Assembly (NCBI RefSeq): GCF_024498075.1 | Contig: NZ_JANHOF010000002.1 | Span: 168,431 to 232,430 of the forward strand | DNA length: 64,000 nucleotides | DNA from: Paenibacillus mendelii | GTDB lineage: Bacteria; Bacillota; Bacilli; Paenibacillales; Paenibacillaceae | Direction: 5' to 3' | Shown here: positions 1 through 8,696 of the stretch, one piece after another | Layout of the letters: every line of letters begins with the position of its first letter | Position numbering within the stretch: the stretch's first letter is position 1 | The notes under the pieces: model-generated | What the model was told of the DNA's origin: nothing | The model's input: only the letters and a program-made list of their open reading frames with translations | Database searches by the model: none | Position numbers and translations under genes: made by a program

Positions 1-260
1 GTTACAGCTCACCCTCATCGCGATTTCTGCAGCTGTAACGCCCTTTTCTGGTCTTACAGCACCTGAAAACCGACGGGTGATGCAAGCCTCGGCGCTTCTG
101 GTCTTACAGCACCTGAAAACCGACGGGTGATGTAAGCCCCGGCGCTGTAACGGTAGAATATGGCGTTACAGCTCACCCTCATCGCGATTTCTGCAGCTGT
201 AACGCCCTTTTCTGGTCTTACAGCTCCAGAAAACAGGCGGATGATGCAAGCCACGACGTT
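1..260. repeat. Tandem GTAAC-rich repeat block
   Basis: A 60-bp unit at 1-60 recurs without change at 165-224. Between them a roughly 50-bp unit (TTCTGGTCTTACAGC...) lies in tandem at 46-95 and 96-145, with a diverged third copy from about 210. Most units contain short inverted arms built on GCTGTAAC and GTTACAGC, for example the pair at 144-171, so they can fold as hairpins. The same core occurs in the array at 54002-54408. No coding sequence is convincing here; the open frames through it are repeat-derived. The block may continue left of the window. Confidence 0.85.
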
Positions 261-384
261 GAACATAGAGCTGCCGCCCACCGCCACCATGCGCCGGATG
301 CTGCTGATTCGCTGCCCACTGGCAGAACCCAGCTGCGTAGTGGCCTGCCGCTCGCTCCACCACCTAATCCCTTCCGGCATCCAT

Positions 385-416
385 ATAATAAAAGAGACGC
401 ATGCGTCAGCATGCGC
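385..416 (-). terminator. Possible terminator after prkA
   Basis: A 7-bp stem CGCATGC/GCATGCG (399-416) with a GTCA loop is followed, on the minus strand, by a T-rich tract (385-393). It lies about 40 bases beyond the prkA stop. The stem is short, so this is only plausible. Confidence 0.45.
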
Positions 417-454
417 CCCACAAATTCCAGCCGTACTCCCCCGCCTCGCACTCC

Positions 455-2350
455 TTACCGGTTCAACAAGCTTCCGACATACCGCAAGAGCTCATTCGAA
501 CAAACCGGGCAATACCCGTGATCATCCATAAGGCGGGATGTCACCTCGTTAATCCGTTTCAGCTGCTTCTCGTCCGGCGTCTTCGTCGACGTCGTTATTT
601 TGACGATATCCTTCAGGTCGGTGAACAGCTTCTTCTCAATCGCTTCACGCAGCCGGTCATGGCTGGAATAGTCGAATTTCTTCCCTTTGCGTGAGTAGGA
701 AGAAATCCGGATGAGAATCTCTTCGCGGAACGCTTTCTTGGCGTTCTCCGATACCCCGATCTGTTCCTCAATCGAACGCATAAGCCTTTCATCCGGATCC
801 ATCTCTTCGCCGGTGAGCGGATCTTTAATTTTGGACCAGTTGCAGTAGGATTCGATATTGTCGAGATAATTTTCGAACAGCGTCCTCGCCGACTCCTCGA
901 ATGAGTAGACGAAGGCCTTCTGCACTTCCTTCTTCGCCAAATTATCGTATTCCTTACGGGCGAACGAGATGAAATTTAAGTATTTTTCACGCTCATCCTT
1001 CGTAATGGACGGATGCTGATCCAGACCGTCCTTGAGCGCACGGAGCACATCTAGCGCGTTGATGCATTGCAAATCCTGTTTAATGAGCGCACTTGAAATC
1101 CGGTTGATCACGTACCTCGGGTCGATCCCCGACATCCCTTCCTCAATGTACTCGTTCTGCATCTCCTTCAAGTCCGCTTCCTTATAACCCTCGACTTCCT
1201 CGCCATCATACATGTGCATCTTCTTCAGCAGGTCCATCCCCTGCTTCTTCGTCTCCTTCAGACGGGTTAGGATCGAGAATATGGCTGCCGCCCGCAGCGC
1301 ATGCGGCGAAATATGAATATGCTTCATATCGCTCTGACTAATCAGCTTCGCGTAAATTTTCTCCTCTTCGGACACTTTCAAATTGTACGGAATCGGCATG
1401 ACGATCATCCGCGACTGCAGCGCTTCGTTCTTCTTGTTGCTGATGAACGCTTTATACTCGGTCTCGTTCGTATGCGCGACAATGAGCTCGTCGGCCGATA
1501 TTAAGGCGAATCGGCCAGCCTTGAAATTACCCTCCTGCGTTAGGGAGAGCAAATTCCAGAGAAACTTCTCGTCGCACTTGAGCATCTCCTGGAATTCCAT
1601 TAGCCCGCGATTCGCCTTGTTTAATTCGCCATCGAACCGGTAAGCGCGCGGATCAGATTCCGAGCCATATTCGGTTATGGTCGAGAAATCGATGCTTCCC
1701 GTCAAATCGGCAATATCCTGGGACTTCGGATCCGATGGGCTGAACGTGCCGATACCGACACGGCTTTCCTCCGAGATAAGCACCCGTTCGACGAGCACGT
1801 TCTCGATATCGTCCGCATACTCCGTACGCAGCCGCATCTGGCAGGAAGGACAGAGATTGCCTTCGATGCGCACGCCAAGCTCCTTCTCCGCCTCCGGCCG
1901 CAGCTCATTGGGAATGAGATGAAGGGGATCTTCGTGCATAGGACATCCTTTAATCGCGTATACAGCACCTCGCTCGGTTCTGGAGTACTGCTCCAATCCC
2001 CTTTTCAGCATGGTGACAATCGTCGATTTGCCTCCACTCACCGGGCCCATCAGCAATAGAATCCGTTTACGGACATCGAGCCGCCGCGCCGCCGAATGAA
2101 AATATTCCTCCACCAAACGCTCAACCGCACGGTCGAGCCCGAATATTTCCTGCTCGAAAAATTTGTACTTCTTCTGACCGGCCTCATCCACCACTCCATA
2201 CGACTCAATCATTTCGTAGACACGAGCATGTGCTGTCATAGCAGGAGCTGGATCTTTCCTCAGCAGTTCAATGTACTCCTTGAACGACCCTGTCCACGCG
2301 AGCTTCTCGCTCTCTGCTTTGTACGCCGATATTCGTTTCAAAATGTCCAT
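455..2350 (-). CDS. prkA: PrkA family serine protein kinase / AAA+ protein
   Basis: 631 residues, the usual length for PrkA. The N-terminal AAA+ domain has a P-loop GPVSGGKST at residues 102-110; the C-terminal half is the PrkA kinase-like domain. In Bacillus PrkA is made in the mother cell under sigma E and affects sporulation; recent work on the family also describes ATP-dependent protease activity, so the kinase role is debated. The ATG is preceded by GAGGAGG at good spacing. The usual downstream partners yhbH and spoVR are not seen to the left; repeats follow instead. It is divergent from the DUF2161 gene across 374 bases. Confidence 0.93.
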   Translation of the reverse strand: MDILKRISAYKAESEKLAWTGSFKEYIELLRKDPAPAMTAHARVYEMIESYGVVDEAGQKKYKFFEQEIFGLDRAVERLVEEYFHSAARRLDVRKRILLLMGPVSGGKSTIVTMLKRGLEQYSRTERGAVYAIKGCPMHEDPLHLIPNELRPEAEKELGVRIEGNLCPSCQMRLRTEYADDIENVLVERVLISEESRVGIGTFSPSDPKSQDIADLTGSIDFSTITEYGSESDPRAYRFDGELNKANRGLMEFQEMLKCDEKFLWNLLSLTQEGNFKAGRFALISADELIVAHTNETEYKAFISNKKNEALQSRMIVMPIPYNLKVSEEEKIYAKLISQSDMKHIHISPHALRAAAIFSILTRLKETKKQGMDLLKKMHMYDGEEVEGYKEADLKEMQNEYIEEGMSGIDPRYVINRISSALIKQDLQCINALDVLRALKDGLDQHPSITKDEREKYLNFISFARKEYDNLAKKEVQKAFVYSFEESARTLFENYLDNIESYCNWSKIKDPLTGEEMDPDERLMRSIEEQIGVSENAKKAFREEILIRISSYSRKGKKFDYSSHDRLREAIEKKLFTDLKDIVKITTSTKTPDEKQLKRINEVTSRLMDDHGYCPVCSNELLRYVGSLLNR

Positions 2351-2724
2351 GCCGTACCTCCTCTCGTCCCTCCCGATGTTCCTGGCAGCCTGACTTCACC
2401 GCGGGTCGTCATCTATCCGACAGCTTGGTTTGATAAGCATTTTGTTGAAGTAATACAATCCTATGCGCTTACCGGAGGGAAGTTGCCCTAAATTTTATTC
2501 GTCATTCCAGCAAATTCCGAGTTTTCTCACAAGCGCCCCTGCCGGAAGTGTCGTGAATGCCTGGACAGATTCAGGGAAAAATCGCGTAAGAACGGCAATC
2601 GATGCGAAAAAGCAGGGCGGCATATCGACGCGATTATTGCCGAAACTTTGCTTCGATTCGCCTGCAACATTGCTCCGCAACGAAAGGGGATGTGGTATAA
2701 TGCTCGGGGAAAGGAGCGTGCGGC
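2351..2724. promoter_or_regulatory. Divergent intergenic region prkA / DUF2161 gene
   Basis: 374 bases without a gene. A TATAAT at 2696-2701 is a good -10 for the rightward gene, although no strong -35 is found at 16-18 bases. Ribosome binding sites for both flanking genes are clear. I could not assign a sigma E promoter for prkA by eye. Nothing else is evident. Confidence 0.5.
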
Positions 2725-3471
2725 ATGGCAGTCAGTCATGAAACGGAGTTATACAAACCGGTCAAAGCCTATTTCGAAGCGCAGGGGTATGACGTGAAGA
2801 GCGAAGTCATGCATTGCGACTTGGTCGCCGTCCATCCGCTAAGCGAGGAAACCATCATCGTCGAGATGAAAAAAACGTTCAATCTAGCGCTGCTGCTGCA
2901 GGGCATCGAACGCCTCAGGCTGACGGATCGCGTGGTCCTCGCCGTGGAGCGCAACCGTAAGAAAAGCGGTTCGCATAACCAGCGCTTTGGCGACTTGTCC
3001 GAGCTATGCCGCATGCTTGGGCTCGGACTGATGACCATCACCTTCTTTAAGACGAAGGCACCGGTCGTCGAGATGCTGTGCGAGCCCGGTGACATGCCGG
3101 TTCGAGGCAAGCGCCGGCTCCGGGTATCCCGCCTGATGACCGAGTTTCGCGAACGCAGCGGGGATTACAACACAGGCGGCAGCACGAAGGCCAAGCTGGT
3201 GACCGCTTATAGGGAAAAGGCGCTTCGCATTGCTTGGGCCCTTAGTGTTCACGGCGATCTGTCGCCGCGAAAAGCCGCGGAGCTATCCGATGTCGTACGA
3301 GCCGCTCCTATTTTACAGAAAAATTATTATGGCTGGTTTGAGAGAGTCGATCGCGGAATATATCGATTACGAGGCACTGGCATCGAAGCCGTCGCCAAGC
3401 ATGCGAATATTCTCGATACCTGGCTGCTCACTAAGCAATCCAGCGCTAAAGGAGACCTTCATTATGAGTGA
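2725..3471 (+). CDS. DUF2161 family PD-(D/E)XK-like protein
   Basis: 248 residues. The N-terminal half has the layout of a PD-(D/E)XK nuclease fold: D32 in CDLVAVHP followed by the E47-x-K49 pair in VEMKK. The family is annotated as DUF2161, a putative phosphodiesterase; no substrate is known to me. The C-terminal half is basic with helical content and may bind nucleic acid. AAAGGAG lies 8 bases before the ATG. The stop overlaps the start of the Rieske gene by 8 bases (ATGAGTGA), so the two are translationally coupled. Function beyond the fold is inference. Confidence 0.82.
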   Translation: MAVSHETELYKPVKAYFEAQGYDVKSEVMHCDLVAVHPLSEETIIVEMKKTFNLALLLQGIERLRLTDRVVLAVERNRKKSGSHNQRFGDLSELCRMLGLGLMTITFFKTKAPVVEMLCEPGDMPVRGKRRLRVSRLMTEFRERSGDYNTGGSTKAKLVTAYREKALRIAWALSVHGDLSPRKAAELSDVVRAAPILQKNYYGWFERVDRGIYRLRGTGIEAVAKHANILDTWLLTKQSSAKGDLHYE

Positions 3472-3793
3472 AGAACAGAAGCTTCAAGGTTACCGTGTAA
3501 TCGGCAAAGTAGAAGACTTTACTTCCTTCCCTGCTCCCGTGACGATCGACTATGATCCCTACTACATCGTCAAGGATGAATCAGCGGAGGGCGAGCCTTC
3601 CTTCCGGCTTATTTGCGGAATCTGTCCGCATGCCGGAGGTATCGTCAGTGTTCATGGCGACGAGTTTATTTGCCCGCTGCACTATTGGATGTTCGACATC
3701 CAAACCGGGGAATCGACAAATATGCCGGGCGCCGCTCTCGATTGCCAACCGCTCGAAGTAATTGACGGCCAATACTTGTTGAAGCAAGCCTAA
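3464..3793 (+). CDS. Rieske [2Fe-2S] domain protein
   Basis: 109 residues, essentially one Rieske domain. The cluster ligands are visible as C54-P-H56 and C70-P-L-H73, the C-x-H / C-x-x-H pattern of Rieske ferredoxins. There is no signal peptide or membrane segment, so a soluble cytoplasmic electron carrier is expected. I place the start at the internal ATG at 3464, because a Shine-Dalgarno GGAG lies 10 bases upstream and a longer frame would run inside the DUF2161 gene. No oxygenase or reductase partner is adjacent; the redox partner is unknown. Confidence 0.85.
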   Translation: MSEEQKLQGYRVIGKVEDFTSFPAPVTIDYDPYYIVKDESAEGEPSFRLICGICPHAGGIVSVHGDEFICPLHYWMFDIQTGESTNMPGAALDCQPLEVIDGQYLLKQA

Positions 3794-3810
3794 GTCCTAC
3801 ATACACGTAT

Positions 3811-3838
3811 AAGACCGCTGCAGCGATGCAGCGGTCTT
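3811..3838. terminator. Terminator between convergent genes
   Basis: A 12-bp perfect stem AAGACCGCTGCA/TGCAGCGGTCTT with a 4-base loop, between the Rieske gene and the convergent aminotransferase gene. It can serve both strands. Confidence 0.85.
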
Positions 3839-3857
3839 TCATATCGCTCAGCCGCCC

Positions 3858-5060
3858 TTAGCTTCGTGCCGTAAACTCCGAGATGGCATCGGCAAGCCTG
3901 GCTATCCCGACGGTCATTTGATCTCGGGACGTGCTGGTGAAATTCAGCCTGGCCGTATTCCGCTTCGGCTCTAGGGCGTAGAACGGGGAGCCGGGAACGA
4001 ATGTAACGCCTTTCATGACGGCACAGCGCAGCAGCGCTTCTGCATCGAGCCCGTCAGGCAGCTCCAGCCACAAGAACATGCCGCCCTGCGGTTCTATCCA
4101 CGAAACCCCGCTCAACTCCTGCTCCCGCAGCAGGGTCTGCATATGCTGCATTCGCTGCCGATATAGCTTCCCGATCTTTCTCAGGTGGATATCCAATGGA
4201 AAATGGCGCAGCAGCTGATCGAGAATTCGCTGGTCCAGTGTACCCGGCTCCGGATCCGCCGCCTGCTTCGCCTTCGTTATCATGCGGATTACATTCCGAT
4301 CCCCCATCACCCAGCCCGTCTGAAGAGCGGGTGCCACGCTCTTGGAGAAGGTGCTTGTGTAGAGAACGCAGCCGCCGCTTACCTGCCCCTCAATCGAGAA
4401 CAGGGTTGGAAACCTTGCTTTGGCGTCGAATTTCAGCTCGCCATAAGGGTCATCCTCCACGATGAGAACCCCGTGACGCCGACAGCATTCCACGAGGCCG
4501 CGGCGCCGCTGGGCCGTCCAGACCCGCGCAGTCGGATTTCCGAAATTAGGGACGACATATACAAGGGCGGGCTTGTGCCGGCGAATGAGCCGCTCCGCAT
4601 CCTCCATCATCATTCCATCCTTATCGCTCTCCACGGGAATCACTTGCAGGCCGTTCAGATGAAATACCTGCAGGCTCGTCAAGCAGGTTGGATTCTCGAC
4701 GAGTACAACGCTGCCCGGTTCCGTAAGCGCGCGCACGATCAAGTCGATGGCAGGCCGTGAGCCTCCCGTCAGTATCATGTCGTCCGGATCAATGGTCATC
4801 CCCTTAGCAGCCAAGCGCCCGCATAGCTGCTCCCGAAGCGGTAAATAGCCTTCCGTCAGATCATATTGAAGCGCTCCGTTACCGCTCCTAAACACCCGGC
4901 CAGCCGCTTCCTTTACAGCATCCAGCGGCAGCAGCTCCTCCGCAGGAAGATCTCCTGCCAGTGAAATGCTCTCCCTCCCCAGCGCCATCTTCAAGCTATC
5001 CCGTACTGCAGATGATTGCAGACGATCCACCTTGCTCGAGTACCGATATTTCACGCTCAC
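3858..5060 (-). CDS. PLP-dependent aminotransferase, class I/II
   Basis: 400 residues, fold type I aminotransferase. Visible landmarks are N172 within PNFGNPT, D203/D204 and Y206 in VEDDPYGEL, and the PLP lysine K240 in TSTFSKS. The sequence resembles the 2-aminoadipate transaminase / MocR catalytic-domain group, but lacks the GntR helix-turn-helix of MocR regulators, so it is an enzyme. Substrate cannot be fixed from sequence; aromatic or branched amino acids or aminoadipate are possible. The start is a GTG with AGGAGG 5 bases upstream. Monocistronic in appearance. Confidence 0.85.
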   Translation of the reverse strand: MSVKYRYSSKVDRLQSSAVRDSLKMALGRESISLAGDLPAEELLPLDAVKEAAGRVFRSGNGALQYDLTEGYLPLREQLCGRLAAKGMTIDPDDMILTGGSRPAIDLIVRALTEPGSVVLVENPTCLTSLQVFHLNGLQVIPVESDKDGMMMEDAERLIRRHKPALVYVVPNFGNPTARVWTAQRRRGLVECCRRHGVLIVEDDPYGELKFDAKARFPTLFSIEGQVSGGCVLYTSTFSKSVAPALQTGWVMGDRNVIRMITKAKQAADPEPGTLDQRILDQLLRHFPLDIHLRKIGKLYRQRMQHMQTLLREQELSGVSWIEPQGGMFLWLELPDGLDAEALLRCAVMKGVTFVPGSPFYALEPKRNTARLNFTSTSRDQMTVGIARLADAISEFTARS

Positions 5061-5278
5061 GCACGCCTCCTTGCAGCTCCATTATTCCATATCTTACGCA
5101 GAGCGAAGCCTGTAGGAGACTGGAGTTATGCATTTCATGTACCGGAAGGCGTTTTTCATAGGATTTCCGTTTCGATCGGTCATTTATGCCACACTGTAAC
5201 AACTTGTTCACATCTGATTTCATTTTCTTTTTGCTTGCGGTTGGTTATAATAAAGTCAGCTTAATGGAGGTGTGCAGG

Positions 5279-5377
5279 ATGACACTTAATTTTCTTATCG
5301 TAATCACCGTCACCGTCTTGTTCCTGACGGCGATCTTGACATCGTCATATAATGACGACAAAACAAACGGCATTTAA
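5279..5377 (+). CDS. Putative 32-residue single-pass membrane peptide
   Basis: A short frame starting MTLNFLIVI, with one hydrophobic helix (residues 3-21) and a short polar tail. Support: TATAAT at 5246-5251, a strong GGAGGTG 7 bases before the ATG, and an 18-bp terminator stem beginning 9 bases after the stop. This promoter/RBS/ORF/terminator arrangement suggests a real small gene. I recognise no family. Confidence 0.55.
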   Translation: MTLNFLIVITVTVLFLTAILTSSYNDDKTNGI

Positions 5378-5385
5378 TTGGATGT

Positions 5386-5441
5386 AATAAAAGAAGCTTC
5401 CTGATGTTGTCTGACGACAACGACAGGAAGCTTCTTTTATT
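5386..5441. terminator. Long bidirectional terminator hairpin
   Basis: Perfect 18-bp arms at 5386-5403 and 5424-5441, with a second small stem GTTGTC/GACAAC (5406-5421) inside the loop. It ends the small membrane peptide unit and also lies downstream of the convergent abrB-like gene. Confidence 0.85.
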
Positions 5442-5486
5442 TGCTTGTCACGCTATGCTGTTCCGGTATCCGCGCCGCCCTAGCTG

Positions 5487-5738
5487 CTAAGCCCGACGTA
5501 GCCCCACCATTTCCGTCACACATACGGAGCACAAGTGACGCTCCTTAAATTCGCGAACTTCTTCCATTGATCCACAAAATACGCATCTTGGGCGGTAACG
5601 CTCCAAAATGATATGGTCACCCTGGACAAGAATCTCCACGGGGTCTCCTTCGTTCATTTGATATCTTTTGCGTAGCGATTTGGGCAGCACAATACGGCCC
5701 AGTTGATCGACTTTACGCACGACGCCAGCCGGTTTCAA
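5487..5738 (-). CDS. abrB: AbrB/SpoVT-type transition regulator with C-terminal CxxC pairs
   Basis: 83 residues. Residues 1-48 are an AbrB swapped-hairpin DNA-binding domain (GVVRKVDQLGRIVLPKSLR), very close to AbrB/Abh, which repress post-exponential genes in Bacillus. The C-terminus differs: C52-x-x-C55 and C70-x-x-C73 suggest a small metal knuckle instead of the AbrB multimerisation tail. The start is TTG, 6 bases after AGAGGTGA. Monocistronic, convergent with the small membrane ORF. Whether it is the functional AbrB or a paralogue cannot be decided here. Confidence 0.85.
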   Translation of the reverse strand: MKPAGVVRKVDQLGRIVLPKSLRKRYQMNEGDPVEILVQGDHIILERYRPRCVFCGSMEEVREFKERHLCSVCVTEMVGLRRA

Positions 5739-5956
5739 ACGATTTCACCTCTTCTGCAGTCTCGATTTGTAAGTCAGTGCTAGAAACCTTTGCAACTATA
5801 AAAGTTCGATAGGTCGGTACATTTTCCTGCCCATGTTGAGATTTTCTTAATTATCTGCAACAAACAAATGCGCCTCAGGTTCCGCCCGATTGCCCGGCAA
5901 TGAACCTGCTGGCGTATGTTTTTACCCCATTATTTGTAACGTTAATCAAACCAAGA

Positions 5957-5980
5957 GCCGCCCTTTTTGAAAGAGGCGGC
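5957..5980 (-). terminator. Weak terminator after trmL
   Basis: GCCGCC/GGCGGC arms 7 bases before the trmL stop side, with only a mixed T tract (TCTTGGTTTG) on the minus strand. Confidence 0.4.
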
Positions 5981-5986
5981 AAACGC

Positions 5987-6451
5987 TTATTCCATCCCGG
6001 GAAACCCGGTTTGTCTGAACGCTTCATAGACCACAATTGCCGCGGAATTCGACAAATTGAGCGAGCGCACCTTATCTGTCATTGGCAGCCGTATACAAGT
6101 CTCTTCATGCTCTTGCAGCAGGATCTCCGGCAGTCCCTTGGTCTCCTTGCCGAAGACGAAGAAGTCGCCGTCTTCAAACGCAAAGTCCGTGTATCGTTTG
6201 GCGGCCTTCGTGCTGGCGAAGAAGAAGCGCCCTTGCGGATTGTTCTCCTTCACTTCCGCGAAGGAATCGTAATAATGAATGTTAACGGCATACCAATAAT
6301 CGAGACCCGCCCGCTTCAGCGTTTTGTCATCCGTATTGAAGCCCAGCGGCCGCACCAGATGAAGATGTGTTCCTGTCGCCGCGCATGTGCGTGCAATGTT
6401 GCCTGTATTCGCCGGAATTTCCGGCTCGACGAGCACAATATGAAATGCCAT
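5987..6451 (-). CDS. trmL: tRNA (cytidine(34)-2'-O)-methyltransferase TrmL
   Basis: 154 residues, the full length of this minimal SPOUT methyltransferase. It begins MAFHIVLVEPEIPANTGNIAR and ends with NLSNSAAIVVYEAFRQ, the motif 1 and motif 3 regions of the trefoil-knot SAM site. The enzyme 2'-O-methylates the wobble nucleotide of certain leucine tRNAs. AAGGGGG precedes the ATG. It is divergent from the orphan response regulator and probably a single-gene unit. Confidence 0.92.
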   Translation of the reverse strand: MAFHIVLVEPEIPANTGNIARTCAATGTHLHLVRPLGFNTDDKTLKRAGLDYWYAVNIHYYDSFAEVKENNPQGRFFFASTKAAKRYTDFAFEDGDFFVFGKETKGLPEILLQEHEETCIRLPMTDKVRSLNLSNSAAIVVYEAFRQTGFPGME

Positions 6452-6596
6452 TACGTTATTCCCCCTTGCCTTCTGCTAATTATACATGAAATCAAGTGAT
6501 GTACTAAATTTAACATTACGATAACGTTAGCTTAATCTACCGAGTAACGTCGGTCTTCATAATGAACCTATATTGCCTGTAAAGGAGAATGAGACG

Positions 6597-7319
6597 ATGA
6601 AGAAAAAAATTTTGGTCGTCGATGACGAGCCTTCCATCTCCATGCTTATCGAATTTAATCTAAAATTAGCCGGGTTTGACGTCCGCTGCGTATATGACGG
6701 TGAAGCTGTATTCGACATGTTAAAGCCGTTCCGCCCCGACCTCATCGTTCTCGATCTGATGCTGCCCAAGATGGACGGCATTCAAGTTTGCCAGGAGCTT
6801 CGTAAACAAAACAATGCGGTACCGATTGTGATGCTCACCGCCCTGCAGGATTTAACCGACATCATCGCAGGACTGGACAACGGTGCGGATGACTATATGA
6901 CCAAGCCCTTCTCCCCCCAGGAGCTGATCTCCCGCATTCAAGCGATATTGCGCCGGACCAAATCGCTTCCCGGCCAGAGCGAGAATACCGTTCACGAAGT
7001 CGGACGATTGACCGTCTTCTCGGAACTGCGCGAAGTGCACATCGACAGCAAGCCGGTGGAGCTGACGCCCAAGGAATTCGAGCTGCTGCTCTTCCTCTGC
7101 CGCCATCGCGGCAAGGTACTCAGCCGGCAGCAGCTGCTCCATGGGGTATGGGACTATCACTTTCTCGGCGATACCCGAATCGTCGACGTCCATATCAGCC
7201 ATCTGCGCGACAAGATCGAGAAGTCTGCCCGCTCTCCCGAATATATTATGACCGTCCGCAACGTAGGCTACAAGCTTACAGGGCCCAGCACGGCAGATTC
7301 CTCTGTCGCCTCCCTATAG
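6597..7319 (+). CDS. OmpR/PhoB-family response regulator (orphan)
   Basis: 240 residues: receiver domain 1-120 with acidic pair D9/D10, phospho-acceptor D53 and the TKPF lysine near 105, then a winged-helix DNA-binding domain ending in the VRNVGYKL motif. No histidine kinase lies nearby, so the partner is encoded elsewhere. The frame opens further upstream at a TTG (6573), but AAGGAG sits 9 bases before the ATG at 6597, which I take as the start. Closest by eye to PhoP/ResD-type regulators; target genes cannot be read from the sequence. Confidence 0.88.
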   Translation: MKKKILVVDDEPSISMLIEFNLKLAGFDVRCVYDGEAVFDMLKPFRPDLIVLDLMLPKMDGIQVCQELRKQNNAVPIVMLTALQDLTDIIAGLDNGADDYMTKPFSPQELISRIQAILRRTKSLPGQSENTVHEVGRLTVFSELREVHIDSKPVELTPKEFELLLFLCRHRGKVLSRQQLLHGVWDYHFLGDTRIVDVHISHLRDKIEKSARSPEYIMTVRNVGYKLTGPSTADSSVASL

Positions 7320-7358
7320 CCCCCCTCATGGACGTTTGAGCCGCCCCCTGCTCACGAC

Positions 7359-7406
7359 AGAAGACCGCCCCATTCTCAAGAAAGCCTGAGAATGAGGCGG
7401 TCTTCT
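7359..7406. terminator. Bidirectional terminator
   Basis: Arms AGAAGACCGCC (7359-7369) and GGCGGTCTTCT (7396-7406), with an additional CATTCTCA/TGAGAATG pairing inside. It separates the response regulator from the convergent serC. Confidence 0.85.
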
Positions 7407-7417
7407 TCTGATAGGAA

Positions 7418-8506
7418 TCAACCGTTACGTTTCTGGAAATCACTCATGAATTCAGCAAGCGCTTTGCAGCTTTCAAGAGGAACCGCATTATAGGTCGAAG
7501 CTCTTAAGCCGCCTACGCTGCGGTGGCCCTTCAGCCCAATAAACCCATGCTGCTCCGACTCCAAGGCGAACTGCTTCTCCAGCTCCTCGGTTTGAATGCG
7601 GAACGTAATATTCATAGCCGACCGGCTGCCTGCATCGGCAAAGCCGCGGTAGAAGCCACCACTTTGGTCAATGGTGTCATAGATCAGCTTCGTTTTGTCG
7701 CGGTTGTACTGCTCAATAGCTGCAACTCCGCCTCTGGATTGCACCCATTTCAACATCAGATTAACCAGATAGACCGAGAAGGATGGCGGTGTATTATAGA
7801 GAGAGTTATTCTTCACATGCGTATCATAGCGAAGCATCGTCGGAATTGATTTTGGGCTTTCCTCAACCAGGTCTTCTCTCACAATGACGATTGTGACGCC
7901 GGAAGGACCTAAGTTTTTCTGCGCCCCTGCATAAATCATACCGAACTTGCTAACATCGATCGGACGGCTAAGGATATCACTGGACATGTCCGCTATGAGC
8001 GGCACCGCGCCCGTTACCGGAAACTGCTGGTACTGCGTACCCTCGATCGTTTCGTTAGAGGTCACATGCAAATAGGCGGAATTTGCTGGAATTTGAATGT
8101 CGCTAATGTTCGGAATACGGTTAAATTTGTCAGCCTCGGATGTGGCTGCAACCGCCGTTTCCCCGATTAGCTTCGCTTCTTTAATCGCCTTATCCGCCCA
8201 GCTTCCCGTCATTACATAGGAGCCCACTTGTCCAGCCTTCAGCAGGTTCATTGGAATCATTGCAAACTGTGTGCTCGCTCCGCCTTGCAGGAACAATATC
8301 TTATAGTTCGAAGGAATCCCGAATAATTCACGAAGCAGCGACTGCGTCCCGCCATTGACGTTCTCGTAGATCTCGCTGCGATGCGACATTTCCATAATGG
8401 ACATGCCCGCACCCTCATAATCGACTAACTGTTCCTGTGCCTGCTGCAGTACCTCAAGAGGCAGCGCAGCCGGTCCAGCGTTAAAATTAAATGCGCGTTT
8501 CGTCAC
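7418..8506 (-). CDS. serC: Phosphoserine aminotransferase
   Basis: 362 residues. SerC converts 3-phosphohydroxypyruvate and glutamate to phosphoserine in serine biosynthesis and is PLP-dependent. Clear family landmarks are the start TKRAFNFNAGPAALP, the GGASTQF phosphate-binding loop and the PLP lysine near residue 197 in AGAQKNLGPSG. A TTG at 8521 would add five residues, but GGAG at good spacing and family alignment favour the GTG at 8506. serA and serB are not adjacent. It has its own promoter and stands alone downstream of glnA's terminator. Confidence 0.93.
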   Translation of the reverse strand: MTKRAFNFNAGPAALPLEVLQQAQEQLVDYEGAGMSIMEMSHRSEIYENVNGGTQSLLRELFGIPSNYKILFLQGGASTQFAMIPMNLLKAGQVGSYVMTGSWADKAIKEAKLIGETAVAATSEADKFNRIPNISDIQIPANSAYLHVTSNETIEGTQYQQFPVTGAVPLIADMSSDILSRPIDVSKFGMIYAGAQKNLGPSGVTIVIVREDLVEESPKSIPTMLRYDTHVKNNSLYNTPPSFSVYLVNLMLKWVQSRGGVAAIEQYNRDKTKLIYDTIDQSGGFYRGFADAGSRSAMNITFRIQTEELEKQFALESEQHGFIGLKGHRSVGGLRASTYNAVPLESCKALAEFMSDFQKRNG

Positions 8507-8541
8507 CGTAACCCACTCCAATCATCTGTATGCCTATCGTT

Positions 8542-8570
8542 ATGATAGCAAGTTTAAGAGCATGCTTCAA
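8542..8570 (-). promoter_or_regulatory. serC promoter
   Basis: On the minus strand TTGAAG (8570-8565) and TATCAT (8547-8542) are separated by 17 bases, a good sigma A match. A small inverted repeat CTATC/GATAG overlaps the -10. Confidence 0.65.
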
Positions 8571-8640
8571 GTAAAAAAGTCGAACGTGATGATCGTATAG
8601 GCGTATAATCATTCGGATTTAGCTGATTTCGTATACAATT

Positions 8641-8670
8641 AAAAACGAGCTCCCCCACCGGGAGAGCTCG
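8641..8670 (-). terminator. glnA terminator
   Basis: CGAGCTC/GAGCTCG stem with GC-rich extension, followed on the minus strand by TTTTTAATT; about 30 bases after the glnA stop. Confidence 0.85.
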
Positions 8671-8696
8671 AGAAATAATGAATGGAGAAGTGCCGT

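Noticed and set aside
54..531. Several overlapping ORFs on both strands in the left-end repeat block
   Set aside because: They run through tandem repeats, lack ribosome sites and have no family resemblance.
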